Source: Hormoscilla sp. GM7CHS1pb
GTDB taxonomy: Bacteria; Cyanobacteriota; Cyanobacteriia; Cyanobacteriales; Desertifilaceae
Reading direction: 5' to 3'
Assembly (NCBI GenBank): GCA_014323675.1
Contig: JACONN010000003.1
Coordinates: 310,001 to 374,000, forward strand
Length of the DNA stretch: 64,000 nt
Below are positions 54,594 to 63,871 of the stretch, one piece after another; positions within the stretch are counted from its first letter, which is position 1, and every line of letters begins with the position of its first letter. The position numbers and the translations under genes were made by a program. The notes under the pieces are model-generated. The model was given only the letters and a program-made list of their open reading frames with translations. It was not told where the DNA came from and ran no database searches.

Positions 54594-55133
54594 CTAATCT
54601 AACATATCTCTGCCTAAATCCTGTATTTTAGACTCGATTAGTTCCTTAACTTTATTAGCTGCGTAATTATTGGCACTATCATCATAGCGATCGACTTTAA
54701 TCTTTATCTGGTTCGCGGTTTCATTAATCAATTCGACTTCAATGCTAAAGTTACCATTTGGTTTTTTATTAGTACCCCAAGGTTTATCGACTCGAATTCC
54801 TAGAACATTAATTTCCTGGTAAACGGATGAAAACCACTTGCCTTTAATTTCATACTTTTGAATGTTCGGTCGATCGCGAAATTCAATAACGACGTCGCTG
54901 AGATGAATATTATATTCAAAAAAGCTACCGTTTTTTCGACTGATATCGCCCTCTTTGCCTTGTTTTTTGGCGCTATTCAATCTTTTAATAATTTTATTCA
55001 AGTTCTGATGATTGAACGACTCAGGAATTCCCGACTTTTGGGATGCTTCGGGAGAAAGGGCAAACAATTGACCGCCCTCATTATCCTGCCAGCGCAGATA
55101 AAGCACCGGGCGATACCACTGATTTCCCTCCAC
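54594..55133 (-). CDS. Unrecognised protein next to the NB-ARC fragment
   Basis: The 179-aa frame has no recognised domain. It contains an aromatic-rich start (NQWYRPVLYLRWQDNEGG), a Lys-rich middle and a beta-rich C-terminal half ending KELIESKIQDLGRDMLD. The reading frame continues upstream without a stop to beyond 55190, so the GTG at 55133 is only one possible start. Only a TAG and 10 codons separate it in frame from the NB-ARC frame, so both may derive from one gene with an effector-type N-terminus. Confidence 0.45.
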   Translation of the reverse strand: MEGNQWYRPVLYLRWQDNEGGQLFALSPEASQKSGIPESFNHQNLNKIIKRLNSAKKQGKEGDISRKNGSFFEYNIHLSDVVIEFRDRPNIQKYEIKGKWFSSVYQEINVLGIRVDKPWGTNKKPNGNFSIEVELINETANQIKIKVDRYDDSANNYAANKVKELIESKIQDLGRDMLD

Positions 55134-55181
55134 GTAAAAATGCAGTCCCGACCTTGGATATATTTTTTTAGGGGATAGCAG

Positions 55182-55870
55182 ATGTATGATAAGATAGAAA
55201 TATCAGATTCAGGTAAATTGCCAATGACTTCCCAAGCGCCAAAAATTGATACGCAGCAATGGTCGGGACTAATTTCAGCAGTAGTGGAAGCTGCGCTCAA
55301 CCAAACTCAACCCGTTCTCAATCAACTGCTGAAAATCGTCATGTATGATATTCCTTTACAACAACCAGAAGAATTGAGAGCGCCAACCGCCAAACACATC
55401 CTAATTGAAATTGGCAAAGGCATGACACAAGCCCTGGGAAGCCCAACTCACCCAACCCTAGCATGGTTTGTGGTACATGTGGGAATGGGAGCCACGCCTG
55501 CGGAGGCCGTGCAGTCAGTACAAATGTTGCTAGAACAAGGTTTGTCCCCTTTGCAGATTTCTTTACAGACCGTCAAGGAATACATTTCTACGACGATGGG
55601 GCGACCCAGGAAAAACTCCAGAAAATGCCCGAAAGGTTGTCAGAGTTTACCCAGATGACCGTGACCATCAATATTAAAGAGGTTCATCATATCATGGAGA
55701 AATATAAGGTGTCAGAACCCTTAGCTAGAAAGATGTTGATGAATCTAAAAATATTGGAACAGAAAATGAATGTACCTCTGAAAGAATTGTTGTCGGAATT
55801 GGATCGGAATCAAGAATCGCTGCAAGATGTGATGAACTCCGATTTGTCTGGCAGTATTGATACTAATTGA
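55182..55870 (+). CDS. Unrecognised protein with a helical C-terminus, frame broken once
   Basis: The N-terminal frame (MYDKIEISDSGKLPMTSQAP to STTMGRPRKNSRK) stops at 55658. Adding one G to GGGG at 55598-55601 continues it as MGATQEKLQKMPERLSEFTQ and on to the stop at 55870, giving 229 aa. The second half is helical with INIKEVHHIMEKYKVSEPLA. Pfam assignment is not possible by eye. It starts within the divergent end of the upstream minus-strand frame; ATG 55182 or 55224 are both possible. Confidence 0.55.
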
Positions 55871-55885
55871 ATCAGCAAGAAGACG

Positions 55886-55918
55886 AGAAACCAGGTTTTT
55901 TGTCAAAACCTGGTTTCT
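55886..55918. terminator. AGAAACC-type palindrome between convergent genes
   Basis: The hairpin AGAAACCAGGTTTTT...AAAACCTGGTTTCT lies 15 bp after the restored stop at 55870 and 53 bp before the convergent gene at 55971. A bidirectional terminator is likely. Confidence 0.6.
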
Positions 55919-55970
55919 GGGCATGTATAGTGAATATGACCGCTTCAGTCAGTGATATTCCACCCTACAT

Positions 55971-56597
55971 CTATTGACTAACCAATTGACCGAGGCGCTT
56001 TAGTGCACTCAGGACAATGTACAGATCCCGATCGCGATCGAAGGAAAATAAAGCCGACTCTGCATACTTGGGCGTGTCTTGTTTGGTGAGTTTGAGAAAT
56101 TTAAACTCACTGCCATTCGTGACAAATCCAAATGCGGGTTTTTCAGAATCAGGTTTCCCCAGCATATAACTCAGTGCTTGGGGTATTCCTGCTGCCAGGG
56201 AGTATTGTGCCTTTTTCGCCTCAATTACCATTATCCAAAATTCCGGGGTAAACACCAGCAGGTCGAGACGCCCTTTGACAACAGTTTCCTCATCCACCGA
56301 GATAATTTTTACCTCTTTCTCCCCAGCAAGGTAAAAGGGCGGGCGATAAAACCCTGCTAGTTTCAACAGGGGAGAAAGCACCACCAACTTGACGATCGGT
56401 TCGAGAATAGGGTACTTAGACAAGTGACGATAGTCGGCTTTCACCTCATCTAGAACCTGTTTTTCTGCTTCCGTGAGTTCTGGCAAATTATCTTGCCATT
56501 CTCGGAAGAATTGTTTGTCGTCCTCAGTGCGTTCTAGACCGAACTTTTCACTTAAGTCCATCAGGGTGATATTTTGGGCTTGAATGGTTTCAACCAT
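55971..56597 (-). CDS. Stand-alone PD-(D/E)XK protein resembling the HsdR N-terminal domain
   Basis: The 208-aa protein has the nuclease pattern VVKGRLDLLVF (Asp) then WIMVIEAKKAQYSLAAGIPQ (Glu-x-Lys) with ALSYML and FGFVTNGSEFKFL, as in type I restriction R-subunit N-terminal domains. No helicase part, M or S subunit is nearby. Such stand-alone proteins are common in cyanobacteria. Start ATG 56597. Confidence 0.8.
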   Translation of the reverse strand: MVETIQAQNITLMDLSEKFGLERTEDDKQFFREWQDNLPELTEAEKQVLDEVKADYRHLSKYPILEPIVKLVVLSPLLKLAGFYRPPFYLAGEKEVKIISVDEETVVKGRLDLLVFTPEFWIMVIEAKKAQYSLAAGIPQALSYMLGKPDSEKPAFGFVTNGSEFKFLKLTKQDTPKYAESALFSFDRDRDLYIVLSALKRLGQLVSQ

Positions 56598-56710
56598 GAG
56601 TTTATCTCCAATTTATTGAATTATTATAACAACATCGCGATGGAAGTTAACATTAGGCGATCGCCCTTTTCCTTAGCCAAATTTTAGTGCGATCGCGCTT
56701 ATTCACGCCT

Positions 56711-57270
56711 TTAAACCTGATGAGAATTGCGCCGCACGGGAATTTCAATAAAAAACACCGTCCCCTGACCGAGTGTAGACTCGCATTTAAGGACACCTTG
56801 ATGCTTTTCCACCACAATCTTATAGCTAATTGACAGACCAAACCAGTACCTTTACCTACAGGCTTAGTAGTAAAAAACTCCTCAAACAGCCTCGTTTTGA
56901 CAACTTCCGTCATTCCCGGTCCATTATCAGCAATTTGAATCACTACAGAGCGATCGTTAACCAGTTCCGTGCGAATTGTAATAGTGGGTATTTCTAAATG
57001 GCGATCGCCCTTTTGGGGGTTTGTATCATTTTTCATCCATTTGCCATGAGTTTCAGATCGTGTCCGAGAGCGCCCACCCATGTCAGGGTAGGCGTCTCTG
57101 GACACGATCAAAGCATCAATAGCATTGCTGAGGATATTCATAAATACCTGATTCAACTGCCCCGGATAGCAGTCCACCGGTGGGAGATGGCCGTATTCTT
57201 TAAGCACTTGAATTTCCGGGCGATCGGCAGTTCCTTTCAGCTTATTTTTCAAGATTATCGTAACAAATAT
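56711..57270 (-). pseudogene. Histidine kinase remnant (ATPase domain) with in-frame palindrome
   Basis: Only the end of the phosphoacceptor region and the HATPase domain remain: the N box QLNQVFMNILSNAIDAL, IADNGPGM, and EEFFTTKPVGKGTGLG. The frame breaks at CC 56838-56839. One added base restores GLSISYKIVVEKHQGVLKCE and a stop at 56711. After NAIDAL the palindrome 57057-57109 adds about 18 residues (IVSRDAYPDMGGRSRTRS). The sensor and the phosphoacceptor His are missing because the upstream sequence turns into AT-rich spacer with a stop. Confidence 0.75.
57057..57109. repeat. 53-bp palindrome inside the kinase remnant
   Basis: GATCGTGTCCGAGAGCGCC and GGCGTCTCTGGACACGATC form long arms around CACCCATGTCAGGGTA. 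The CACCCATGTC core matches family A. It lies in frame. Confidence 0.8.
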
Positions 57271-57427
57271 CTAATATTTTTTGTTATCTATTAATAATTC
57301 AAAATTAATAATTCAAAAATTAATAATTCAAAATTAAATCTGACCACTGACTATCGATCGGATTAATTACTCTATCGCGATCGAGATATTAACTGCTAAA
57401 ATTTGGCAATGATGGTATGAGAGTCAG
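57271..57427. other. AT-rich spacer with short tandem repeat
   Basis: Three copies of AATTAATAATTCAAA lie at about 57292-57335. The rest leads to the ArsR gene and probably holds its promoter and operator. Confidence 0.4.
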
Positions 57428-57787
57428 ATGAGTATGGAACCAAACCAGCAGATATCCCAAGAAGTCGTGCAACAAGTGGCCGAGTATTTCAGCGTCTTAG
57501 CTGAACCGATGCGGCTGCGGATTTTGAATTTGCTCCGTAACGGCGAAAAATGCGTACAAGAATTGGTGGAGGCTACACAAACCAGTCAGGCTAATGTTTC
57601 TAAACACCTGAAGGTGATGTTGCAAGCTGGGATACTACACCGGCGGAGCGAAGGTACATCTGCCTATTACAGCGTTAAGGACGACGTCATATTTCAGCTG
57701 TGTAACCTGGTTTGCGCTCGCCTAGCGGAACGGATAGAGCAACAAGCCCATCATTTTCGAGATTTCGGTATGACGGGCAAGCGTTGA
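57428..57787 (+). CDS. ArsR-family winged-helix regulator
   Basis: The 119-aa protein has the ArsR core LAEPMRLRILNLLRNGEKCV, recognition helix TSQANVSKHLKVM and wing GILHRRSEGTSAYYSV. The usual metal motif ELCVCDL is reduced to KCVQEL, so the classic thiolate site is incomplete. Metal sensing is therefore uncertain; redox or other signals are possible. No transporter gene adjoins it; the next gene converges. Start ATG 57428. Confidence 0.88.
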   Translation: MSMEPNQQISQEVVQQVAEYFSVLAEPMRLRILNLLRNGEKCVQELVEATQTSQANVSKHLKVMLQAGILHRRSEGTSAYYSVKDDVIFQLCNLVCARLAERIEQQAHHFRDFGMTGKR

Positions 57788-57804
57788 GAGTCGGCCTCTT
57801 GGCG

Positions 57805-58407
57805 TTACAGGGGAAATTCCTTTTGGAAGCGTTGACGAGTGAGGGGGCCTTCGACCTCCAAGCCTCCACCTCCTAAATACTCCAAAGGCTTCCCTTCCAC
57901 AGAGATCCAGACTCGATCGTCTGGCTGGAGAGTGGTGGCCGTGTAAATAATTTGTCCCAGCCGACCGCTCATAGAAGCAGTGCCACCGCCAGTGGTAAAC
58001 TCGCGGGAGAGATCGACGTGGACGCCATTGCTTTTGATCTGTACGCTCCGCAGTCTTGTCCCTGCTGGAATAGTGGTGGTAAAATTATCGTCACCTGGTC
58101 CAGCCAGCAAACGATTGAAGGCAGCTTCTAAGGGTTCGCCCAGATCGGACTTGAGCTGAATTGGACTGCCAACCAACTCCATATCTAAACTGTTGCCACT
58201 GTCCTTGAGCCAATAAACTTGAACTGTCTGGAAAGCTACTGTGGGCTCTGGTGTCGGTGATATGACTGACGGTTCCGTTACTGTTGGGTGGTCAAGAAGT
58301 GAATGCAATTGCCACGAGGTTAGGCCGCCAATTGCTACCCCAATCAAGGTGCAAACACTGGCAACGACGGCTATAGAAATGCTGGGACTTGATTTTTGAT
58401 CTTGCAT
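57805..58407 (-). CDS. GerMN-domain membrane-anchored protein
   Basis: The 200-aa protein has one N-terminal membrane anchor (SIAVVASVCTLIGVAIGGLT), a short linker and a GerMN domain (about 60-195) with VQVYWLKDSG, AFNRLLAGP and SGRLGQIIYTATTLQPDDRV. In cyanobacteria such proteins are found near cell-wall genes; their function is not established. It converges on the ArsR gene with 17 bp between stops. ATG 58407. Confidence 0.85.
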   Translation of the reverse strand: MQDQKSSPSISIAVVASVCTLIGVAIGGLTSWQLHSLLDHPTVTEPSVISPTPEPTVAFQTVQVYWLKDSGNSLDMELVGSPIQLKSDLGEPLEAAFNRLLAGPGDDNFTTTIPAGTRLRSVQIKSNGVHVDLSREFTTGGGTASMSGRLGQIIYTATTLQPDDRVWISVEGKPLEYLGGGGLEVEGPLTRQRFQKEFPL

Positions 58408-58516
58408 AATGACCTTGTTGACGATTTAATAGAGCACAGCGGGAAACAGCCTCCCGAGCATCTCAGTCAGACGGATCTGGGCTATTATTCCCCGACAATT
58501 AATACATCTAGACTAG

Positions 58517-59317
58517 CTATCTGCCAGGAAGACTGGCAGGTGGTTGCAATGCCACGAACGCTGCTATCTCCAGAAGCTCCGGACTTACTTCCAATTTTAA
58601 AAGCCGGATTAAGATTTGGTTAGCTTCTAGACGGCGCAGATCTCCTCCGCGACTAACCCCTGCTGCGATCGCATTGACTAAAATTGCTGGCACTGGGTTG
58701 CCATTGACTTCTAAACGCGGTGCCACCAGTTCTATTCGTCGCCCAGCTACCACCCTCAAACCGGACTCTGCTAGAATGGCCAGCTTAAACCCGCGATCGT
58801 TACCATGCCTCTGTTGTTGTAATTCCAACTGGAAACGCAGCCGGTTATTCTCTAAAAATTTTACTCGCGGATTGACAAACTCATAACTTTCCATCTGGTC
58901 GGCGGCGGCACCTGGCAGGCTATTAATGCTGAATTGCCGTAGCAGGGCCGCGATCGGGGGCGATCGCAATGCCCGATTTATATCTGCTTGAGTTAACACC
59001 AACCGCACCCCTCCTTGCAAGGGTTTTTCTCGATTCTGGAATAGCTGCTTTCTATCAAGATCGATCGGGTCTGTTTCCAATTCCAGAACTGCTATTCTCA
59101 CTTCTGGTCTCAGCCAGATTCCTCGCCCGGCAATTCTTACCCGTTCTGCTTTTCCTTGCAGTAGCCTGTGAGTGGGGGCGTTATCTACTCGCACTTGCAA
59201 TTCTTCTGCCCGTTCTACTTGGCCCCTGATGCCACTTGCGATCACGCGATCGGCGATCACTCCTGCGGGGGACACTAGCAACAACAAACCTGAGATAAAT
59301 ATACTCAAAAATTCCAT
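58517..59317 (-). CDS. DUF2993 (LmeA-like) lipid-binding protein
   Basis: From ATG 59317 (MEFLSIFISGLLLLVSPAGV) the 266-aa protein has a signal or membrane segment and a DUF2993 body, with VRVDNAPTHRLLQGKAERVR, TQADINRALRSPPIAALLRQ and a C-terminal strand set. LmeA-type proteins bind phospholipids in the cell envelope. An upstream extension to 59482 covers repeat sequence and is rejected. The end of the protein overlaps the start region of no other gene. Confidence 0.85.
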   Translation of the reverse strand: MEFLSIFISGLLLLVSPAGVIADRVIASGIRGQVERAEELQVRVDNAPTHRLLQGKAERVRIAGRGIWLRPEVRIAVLELETDPIDLDRKQLFQNREKPLQGGVRLVLTQADINRALRSPPIAALLRQFSINSLPGAAADQMESYEFVNPRVKFLENNRLRFQLELQQQRHGNDRGFKLAILAESGLRVVAGRRIELVAPRLEVNGNPVPAILVNAIAAGVSRGGDLRRLEANQILIRLLKLEVSPELLEIAAFVALQPPASLPGR

Positions 59318-60189
59318 CTTTTCTATTGTGAATAGTACATTTTTCCTCTCGTGCCCAGTAAAAAAAAAGATCTCTGCGTAGGTTGGGTAGAGCGCTAGCG
59401 AAACCCAACTTGGCGCGGCACTCTGTTGGGTAACGTTGCGGAAACCCAACCTACAGATGATGAATTTTTTATGTTCGGGCATTTACCGGACATGATATAT
59501 AGCGTTTCTCAAATTACTGTGATACAGCCGCCCGAACCCTAAAGGGTCCGGCTACTAGAACAAAGCCCGCCTGCGCGGGCTATTCGTGAGATGTATCCAT
59601 CTCCGACAGCATATTACACTAATCTGAGAACTGCTATAATAGCATAATGCTTAAACTAATTGTTCCTCTCGTGCCCAGGTTCTACCTGGGCACGGTATTC
59701 TGAGGCTCCCGCCTCCTCTACGTGCCTAGTCAATTATATCAGATATTTTTTTAATGGTATCAGTGTTAATTGTACATTGTTAATTGTACAGATTGATTTG
59801 ATAGCATCTCCCATTTGCTCTTTGTCCGTTCGGTAACAAACGTCAAATAAACCAGTAAAACGATGAAGTATTGGTTGGGTTTCGTGCCTCAACCCAACCT
59901 ACCACATTACTTCACCTGCATCTCATATTTGTGAATATAGCCGATCTAAAAAGTTAGATGCACCCGAGGCAGAGCCTCGAAATTACGTTCCCTGCCAGAG
60001 ACAGGGAACGAGGGAAACCGTAAAAAAAAAGATCTCTGCGTAGGTTGGGTAGAGCGCTAGCGAAACCCAACTTGGCGCGGCACTCTGTTGGGTTGAGGCA
60101 CGAAACCCAACCTACCACATTAGCCCAGAAACCAGGTTTTATGTAAAAACCTGGTTTCTTAATTCTAGCATATAGATCGCCCGTTTTTC
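59318..60189. repeat. Large repeat-filled spacer before proS
   Basis: A ~75-bp sequence beginning AAAAGATCTCTGCGTAGGTT and including GAAACCCAACTTGGCGCGGC occurs at about 59360-59431 and 60022-60093 in direct orientation. Related GGTTGGGTTTCGTGCC/CCCAACCTACC pieces lie at 59873-59905 and 60090-60118. GTGCCCAGG/CCTGGGCAC palindromes lie near 59668-59695, a GTTCCCTG palindrome near 59988-60012, a GCCCGCCTGCGCGGGC hairpin at 59567-59582, and an AGAAACC-type terminator at 60127-60159 just after the proS stop. No gene was recognised. Confidence 0.7.
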
Positions 60190-61998
60190 CTAGTGCTCCA
60201 AAGCGGCATCTATTCGCTGTTTTAAGGTAGACACGACTTCCTCGATCGCCATTTCTTCAGATTTTTTTGTCGATCGTTCCACCACTTCTACCTTACCTTG
60301 GGAGAGCGATCGCCCGGTGACCACCCGATAGGGAATGCCAATTAAATCGGCATCTTTGAATTTTACCCCAGCCCTTTCGTTGCGGTCATCTAGTAGGGTT
60401 TCTACACCCGCTTGATTTAGTTCTGCGTAGAGTTTTTCCGCCGTTTCCAGCTGTTGGGCGTCGGCGATATTGGGGACGCAGACGATCGCCTGATAGGGGG
60501 CGATCGCGACTGGCCAGATAATCCCATCTTTATCGAAAGATTGCTCTACCGCCGCTTGGGCCACACGGGAAACCCCTACCCCGTAGCACCCCATGTAGAA
60601 AGGCAATTCTTCTCCTTGTTCGCTAGTGTAGGTAGCCCCCATCGCTTGGGAGTATTTGGTCCCCAACTGGAAAATATGCCCCGCTTCAATACCTCTGGCA
60701 GTTTGCAGGGTTTGACTGGGGTCGTGAATTGCCCGATCGCCCGCAGAAGCCGTTCGCAGGTCTGCCACTCCTGGAGGCAGATCGAATTGCTCGTCCCAAT
60801 TGGCCCCAACTACATGATAACCCGACTCATTCGCACCCGTGACGAAATTTTTCAGTTCTACTACCGTTTTGTCTGCCAACCGCAAAAACTTGGGCGCGAC
60901 ATTCTTCATTGTACTGATATAATCATCTGGCAACGCCGGATCGATATAACCCAAGGGCAAGGGTTTAGCGGCCCATTTTTGTTGAGCTTCCGCGTCGGGC
61001 ACTGTTAAAGCTAAGACTGTTTTCGCATTATACTGGCCTGCTAGGGCTGTCAACTCGTTGAACAACTTCACCTCATTCACATCTTGGTCTCCCCGGATGT
61101 TTACTAGGACTAGGACTGTCATGCCATTATCGTAAACTACCTGGTACAGGACGTTTTTCACCACATTAGTCGGATCGCACTTGAGGATTTTGCACAGCTT
61201 CTCGATCGTCTCACTATTAGGGGTCTCCAGTTTTTCATAGGTTGTAAAGGGCGAGGGTTTCCCATCAGGTGGCAGAGATACGGCCTTTTCCACATTGGCC
61301 GCATATTTATCGTCGGCAGTGTAGAGTACTTCATCTTCACCCGCATCTGCCAGGATCATAAACTCTTGGGACACCCCTCCCCCGATCGCCCCCGAGTCGG
61401 CCTGGACTGCTTGGAAGGCCAAACCGCACCGACGGATCATATTCCGATAGGCGCGATCCATATCTTGATAAGTTTTTTTCAGGCTTTCTACATTCCTGTG
61501 GAAGGAATAGCCATCCTTCATGATAAATTCCCGTCCCCGCATTAACCCGAAACGGGGGCGAATTTCATCTCGGAACTTGGTTTGAATTTGGTACAGATGT
61601 AGGGGCAATTGGCGGTAAGAACGAATCATGTCCTTAGCAACGGTAGTAATCACCTCTTCATGGGTAGGTCCCAATCCCAATTCCCGTTCTTGTCGGTCCG
61701 TGAGGGCGAACATGATCCCCTCAGCTTGAGTGTAGGTATCCCAGCGGCCCGATTCTCGCCACAAGTCAGCCGGTTGCAACTGGGGCAGGAGACATTCTTG
61801 AGCCCCCGTGGCGTTCATTTCCTCCCGCACTATCTGGGATACTTTTTGCAGCACCCGCCACATGAGGGGCAGATAGGCGTAGATACCGCTACCAATGCGG
61901 CGGATATAACCGGCTCGCAATAGCAGCTTGTGACTGGGAATTTCCGCTTCCGCTGGATTTTCCCGCAATGTGTAGAACAGCATTTGAGACAGTCGCAT
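60190..61998 (-). CDS. proS: Prolyl-tRNA synthetase
   Basis: The 602-aa class II enzyme has motif 1 ([20 protein letters not shown]), motif 2 ([20 protein letters not shown]), the inserted Ala-editing domain (about 225-390), motif 3 ([16 protein letters not shown]) and the C-terminal anticodon-binding domain. It charges tRNA-Pro and edits Ala-tRNA-Pro. This is the standard bacterial form. Start ATG 61998. Confidence 0.97.
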   Translation of the reverse strand: MRLSQMLFYTLRENPAEAEIPSHKLLLRAGYIRRIGSGIYAYLPLMWRVLQKVSQIVREEMNATGAQECLLPQLQPADLWRESGRWDTYTQAEGIMFALTDRQERELGLGPTHEEVITTVAKDMIRSYRQLPLHLYQIQTKFRDEIRPRFGLMRGREFIMKDGYSFHRNVESLKKTYQDMDRAYRNMIRRCGLAFQAVQADSGAIGGGVSQEFMILADAGEDEVLYTADDKYAANVEKAVSLPPDGKPSPFTTYEKLETPNSETIEKLCKILKCDPTNVVKNVLYQVVYDNGMTVLVLVNIRGDQDVNEVKLFNELTALAGQYNAKTVLALTVPDAEAQQKWAAKPLPLGYIDPALPDDYISTMKNVAPKFLRLADKTVVELKNFVTGANESGYHVVGANWDEQFDLPPGVADLRTASAGDRAIHDPSQTLQTARGIEAGHIFQLGTKYSQAMGATYTSEQGEELPFYMGCYGVGVSRVAQAAVEQSFDKDGIIWPVAIAPYQAIVCVPNIADAQQLETAEKLYAELNQAGVETLLDDRNERAGVKFKDADLIGIPYRVVTGRSLSQGKVEVVERSTKKSEEMAIEEVVSTLKQRIDAALEH

Positions 61999-62384
61999 CC
62001 TTTTCCCTCCTATATAGGCGATCGTTATTGTAGTTTAGAGTCAGGCCGGACCGCACCCTGGGGTGACAAAAAGTTGGCGGGCCCCACGCTCAAGGATTTG
62101 AGGGGCGAATTACCCGATCTTACGCGATCGCTCGCAGGAAGCAGTGGCCAGTGCCCACCAGATGCTACAGGTAGTATAATCTAGTATACCGTAGGGTGGG
62201 CACTGCCCACCAGATGCTACAGGTAGCGATGGGTTACGCTTAGGCTAAGGCAGCTTACATAGCTGTACACCTAAAAGCTAGTAATTTCGGTGAAAATTAC
62301 GCCACTCTTTACGAGTAGTCACTCTTGTGGTATACTAATTGAAGGTTGCGCCAAAATCGCGATCGCCAACAGTCAAATTAGAGG
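61999..62384. other. Spacer upstream of proS and the toxin-like pair
   Basis: The block GTGCCCACCAGATGCTACAG plus GTAGTATAATC or GTAGCGATGGG occurs twice (about 62152-62174 and 62204-62228), with a GTAGGGTGGGCACTGCCCAC palindrome between them. The last 100 bp lead into the open frame at 62385. Confidence 0.5.
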
Positions 62385-62852
62385 ATGTGGTGCTTGCGGA
62401 TCGCCCCTCGACGATCTTGCGATCTCGATGTTGGGGAGATTGATACTTTCTTTGTTCTTGGCGATTTTGTTGATAAGACGGCTATTCTCGTTCATAATAC
62501 TTTGTCAGACAGTGATTGGGATTGGGGACCAGACTTAGTTGCAGCAATTATAGAGCACATTATGGCAAAAACTCCTGAAGAAATTGCCGAACGTTTACGT
62601 CATTTGGGAGTACGTGATGAATTCGAGCTAAGAGTTATGCTTGATGAGATTTATGGTAGCGATCGTACCGAGTTATGGGGACGTCCGGGTGGTGCAGAAG
62701 CTTTAGTAGATTTTGAAAGGGGAATTGTTCTCATCAGCCCTCCTCTAGGTCCTGACATGGAATGGGAGTATCCACCTACTGCTATAGCGCCTACTGAACC
62801 CTTGCTCGATTATCTTACCAAGGACGGCTTTACCAAATATACCAATTTTTAA
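62385..62852 (+). pseudogene. C-terminal tip of a polymorphic toxin-like protein (orphan)
   Basis: The frame contains GEIDTFFVLGDFVDKTAILV followed by HNT, which resembles the end of a Hint/pretoxin region (consensus VLVHN) that precedes the variable toxin tip. It is followed by about 110 residues: an acidic start, helical AAIIEHIMAKTPEEIAERLR, and GRPGGAEALVDFERGIVLIS. No signal, repeats or trafficking domain remain upstream, so this is a tip without its carrier, or a displaced recombination cassette. The tip domain itself is not recognised. ATG 62385 is merely the first in frame. Confidence 0.5.
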
Positions 62853-62854
62853 CT

Positions 62855-63871
62855 ATGAAAATTATCAATTATAGCAGAAATAATGCTCAAATCCAGTTTG
62901 CGATTCCGGAATTATTCTTGTTAAAGTATTCTTTAATTGAAGGATACGAACAAATCCGAGACTCAGCTTTTGATGAGCAAAGAATTCGAGGAATATCCAA
63001 AAGTGAAACTCTCAAATTAGGGAGAAATATTGGCGGTATTATTGAGCAATTTAAGCTGGATAAATTTCCGCCGTATGATAGTCAATTTTTTCAGTTAATT
63101 CAGTGGAAATCAGATGGGGTTATTCTTCAGGTACCGCAGAAAATTTTACTCGGTATATGTACGTTTCTAAATGAAATTTCTGGAGGACAGACCGCTCGAA
63201 GTTTTCAGTCAAAACTAGGATTAGAACGAAAGCAGATTGCTTCTTTTATTCATGGAATACGTTTGCTTCTGAACGAAATGGCTTCAGGTAGTCTGGAGAT
63301 GGTTATATTCGAGAAGTCAATGACGCTATTTCAGGAATTAAAATTAAGCCGTAATAATTTGGAATCTAATGTGTCCGATCGGATTACCCGTGAGTGCCAA
63401 CTTAAATTAAAGGAACACCTGATTGTCTTTTGGTTAGTTAGTCTGAGAGACAGAAGAATATCTGTTGGCAGTCAAGTAGCTGTGGGTCAACTGTCTGGGA
63501 GTGAGTTTCTGGGAAAATCCGATCAGTTGGCATTAAGTTATAGCAAGATTATCAGAATAGTACCGTATCTTGAAATCCCTCTAGAATCAGCCTTCGATAT
63601 TGCAGAAATGGAAAAGTATATGTTGATTGTCGGTCATCAGAAGAGACCTATGTTCAAAATTAAAGTTCCGGACAACAGTCTCTCAATCGAAGGGGAAAAA
63701 CTATTAAAGATTCGGTTTTGGTTGTATTTTACATCTCCGGGAAATGAGGGCGATCGGGCATTGATAGAAATTGAAGATTTTGCCACAGCCACCGATATTT
63801 ATGCCTTTACTTCATCAATTCGAGAATTTTTGTCTGAACTTCCAAGAAAAGACTTAAATAGTAGTGAGTAG
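62855..63871 (+). CDS. Unrecognised 338-aa protein, possible immunity partner
   Basis: It starts 2 bp after the stop of the toxin-like frame, so the pair is tightly coupled. The protein is soluble, mixed helical and beta, with no recognised motif. It includes SKSETLKLGRNIGGIIEQFK and a C-terminal RALIEIEDFATATDIYAFTS. At 338 aa it is long for an immunity protein, so another role is possible. Confidence 0.5.
   Translation: MKIINYSRNNAQIQFAIPELFLLKYSLIEGYEQIRDSAFDEQRIRGISKSETLKLGRNIGGIIEQFKLDKFPPYDSQFFQLIQWKSDGVILQVPQKILLGICTFLNEISGGQTARSFQSKLGLERKQIASFIHGIRLLLNEMASGSLEMVIFEKSMTLFQELKLSRNNLESNVSDRITRECQLKLKEHLIVFWLVSLRDRRISVGSQVAVGQLSGSEFLGKSDQLALSYSKIIRIVPYLEIPLESAFDIAEMEKYMLIVGHQKRPMFKIKVPDNSLSIEGEKLLKIRFWLYFTSPGNEGDRALIEIEDFATATDIYAFTSSIREFLSELPRKDLNSSE

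Noticed and set aside
59318..59482. N-terminal extension of the DUF2993 gene
   Set aside because: The additional residues come from dispersed repeats, and the signal-like segment begins right after ATG 59317.
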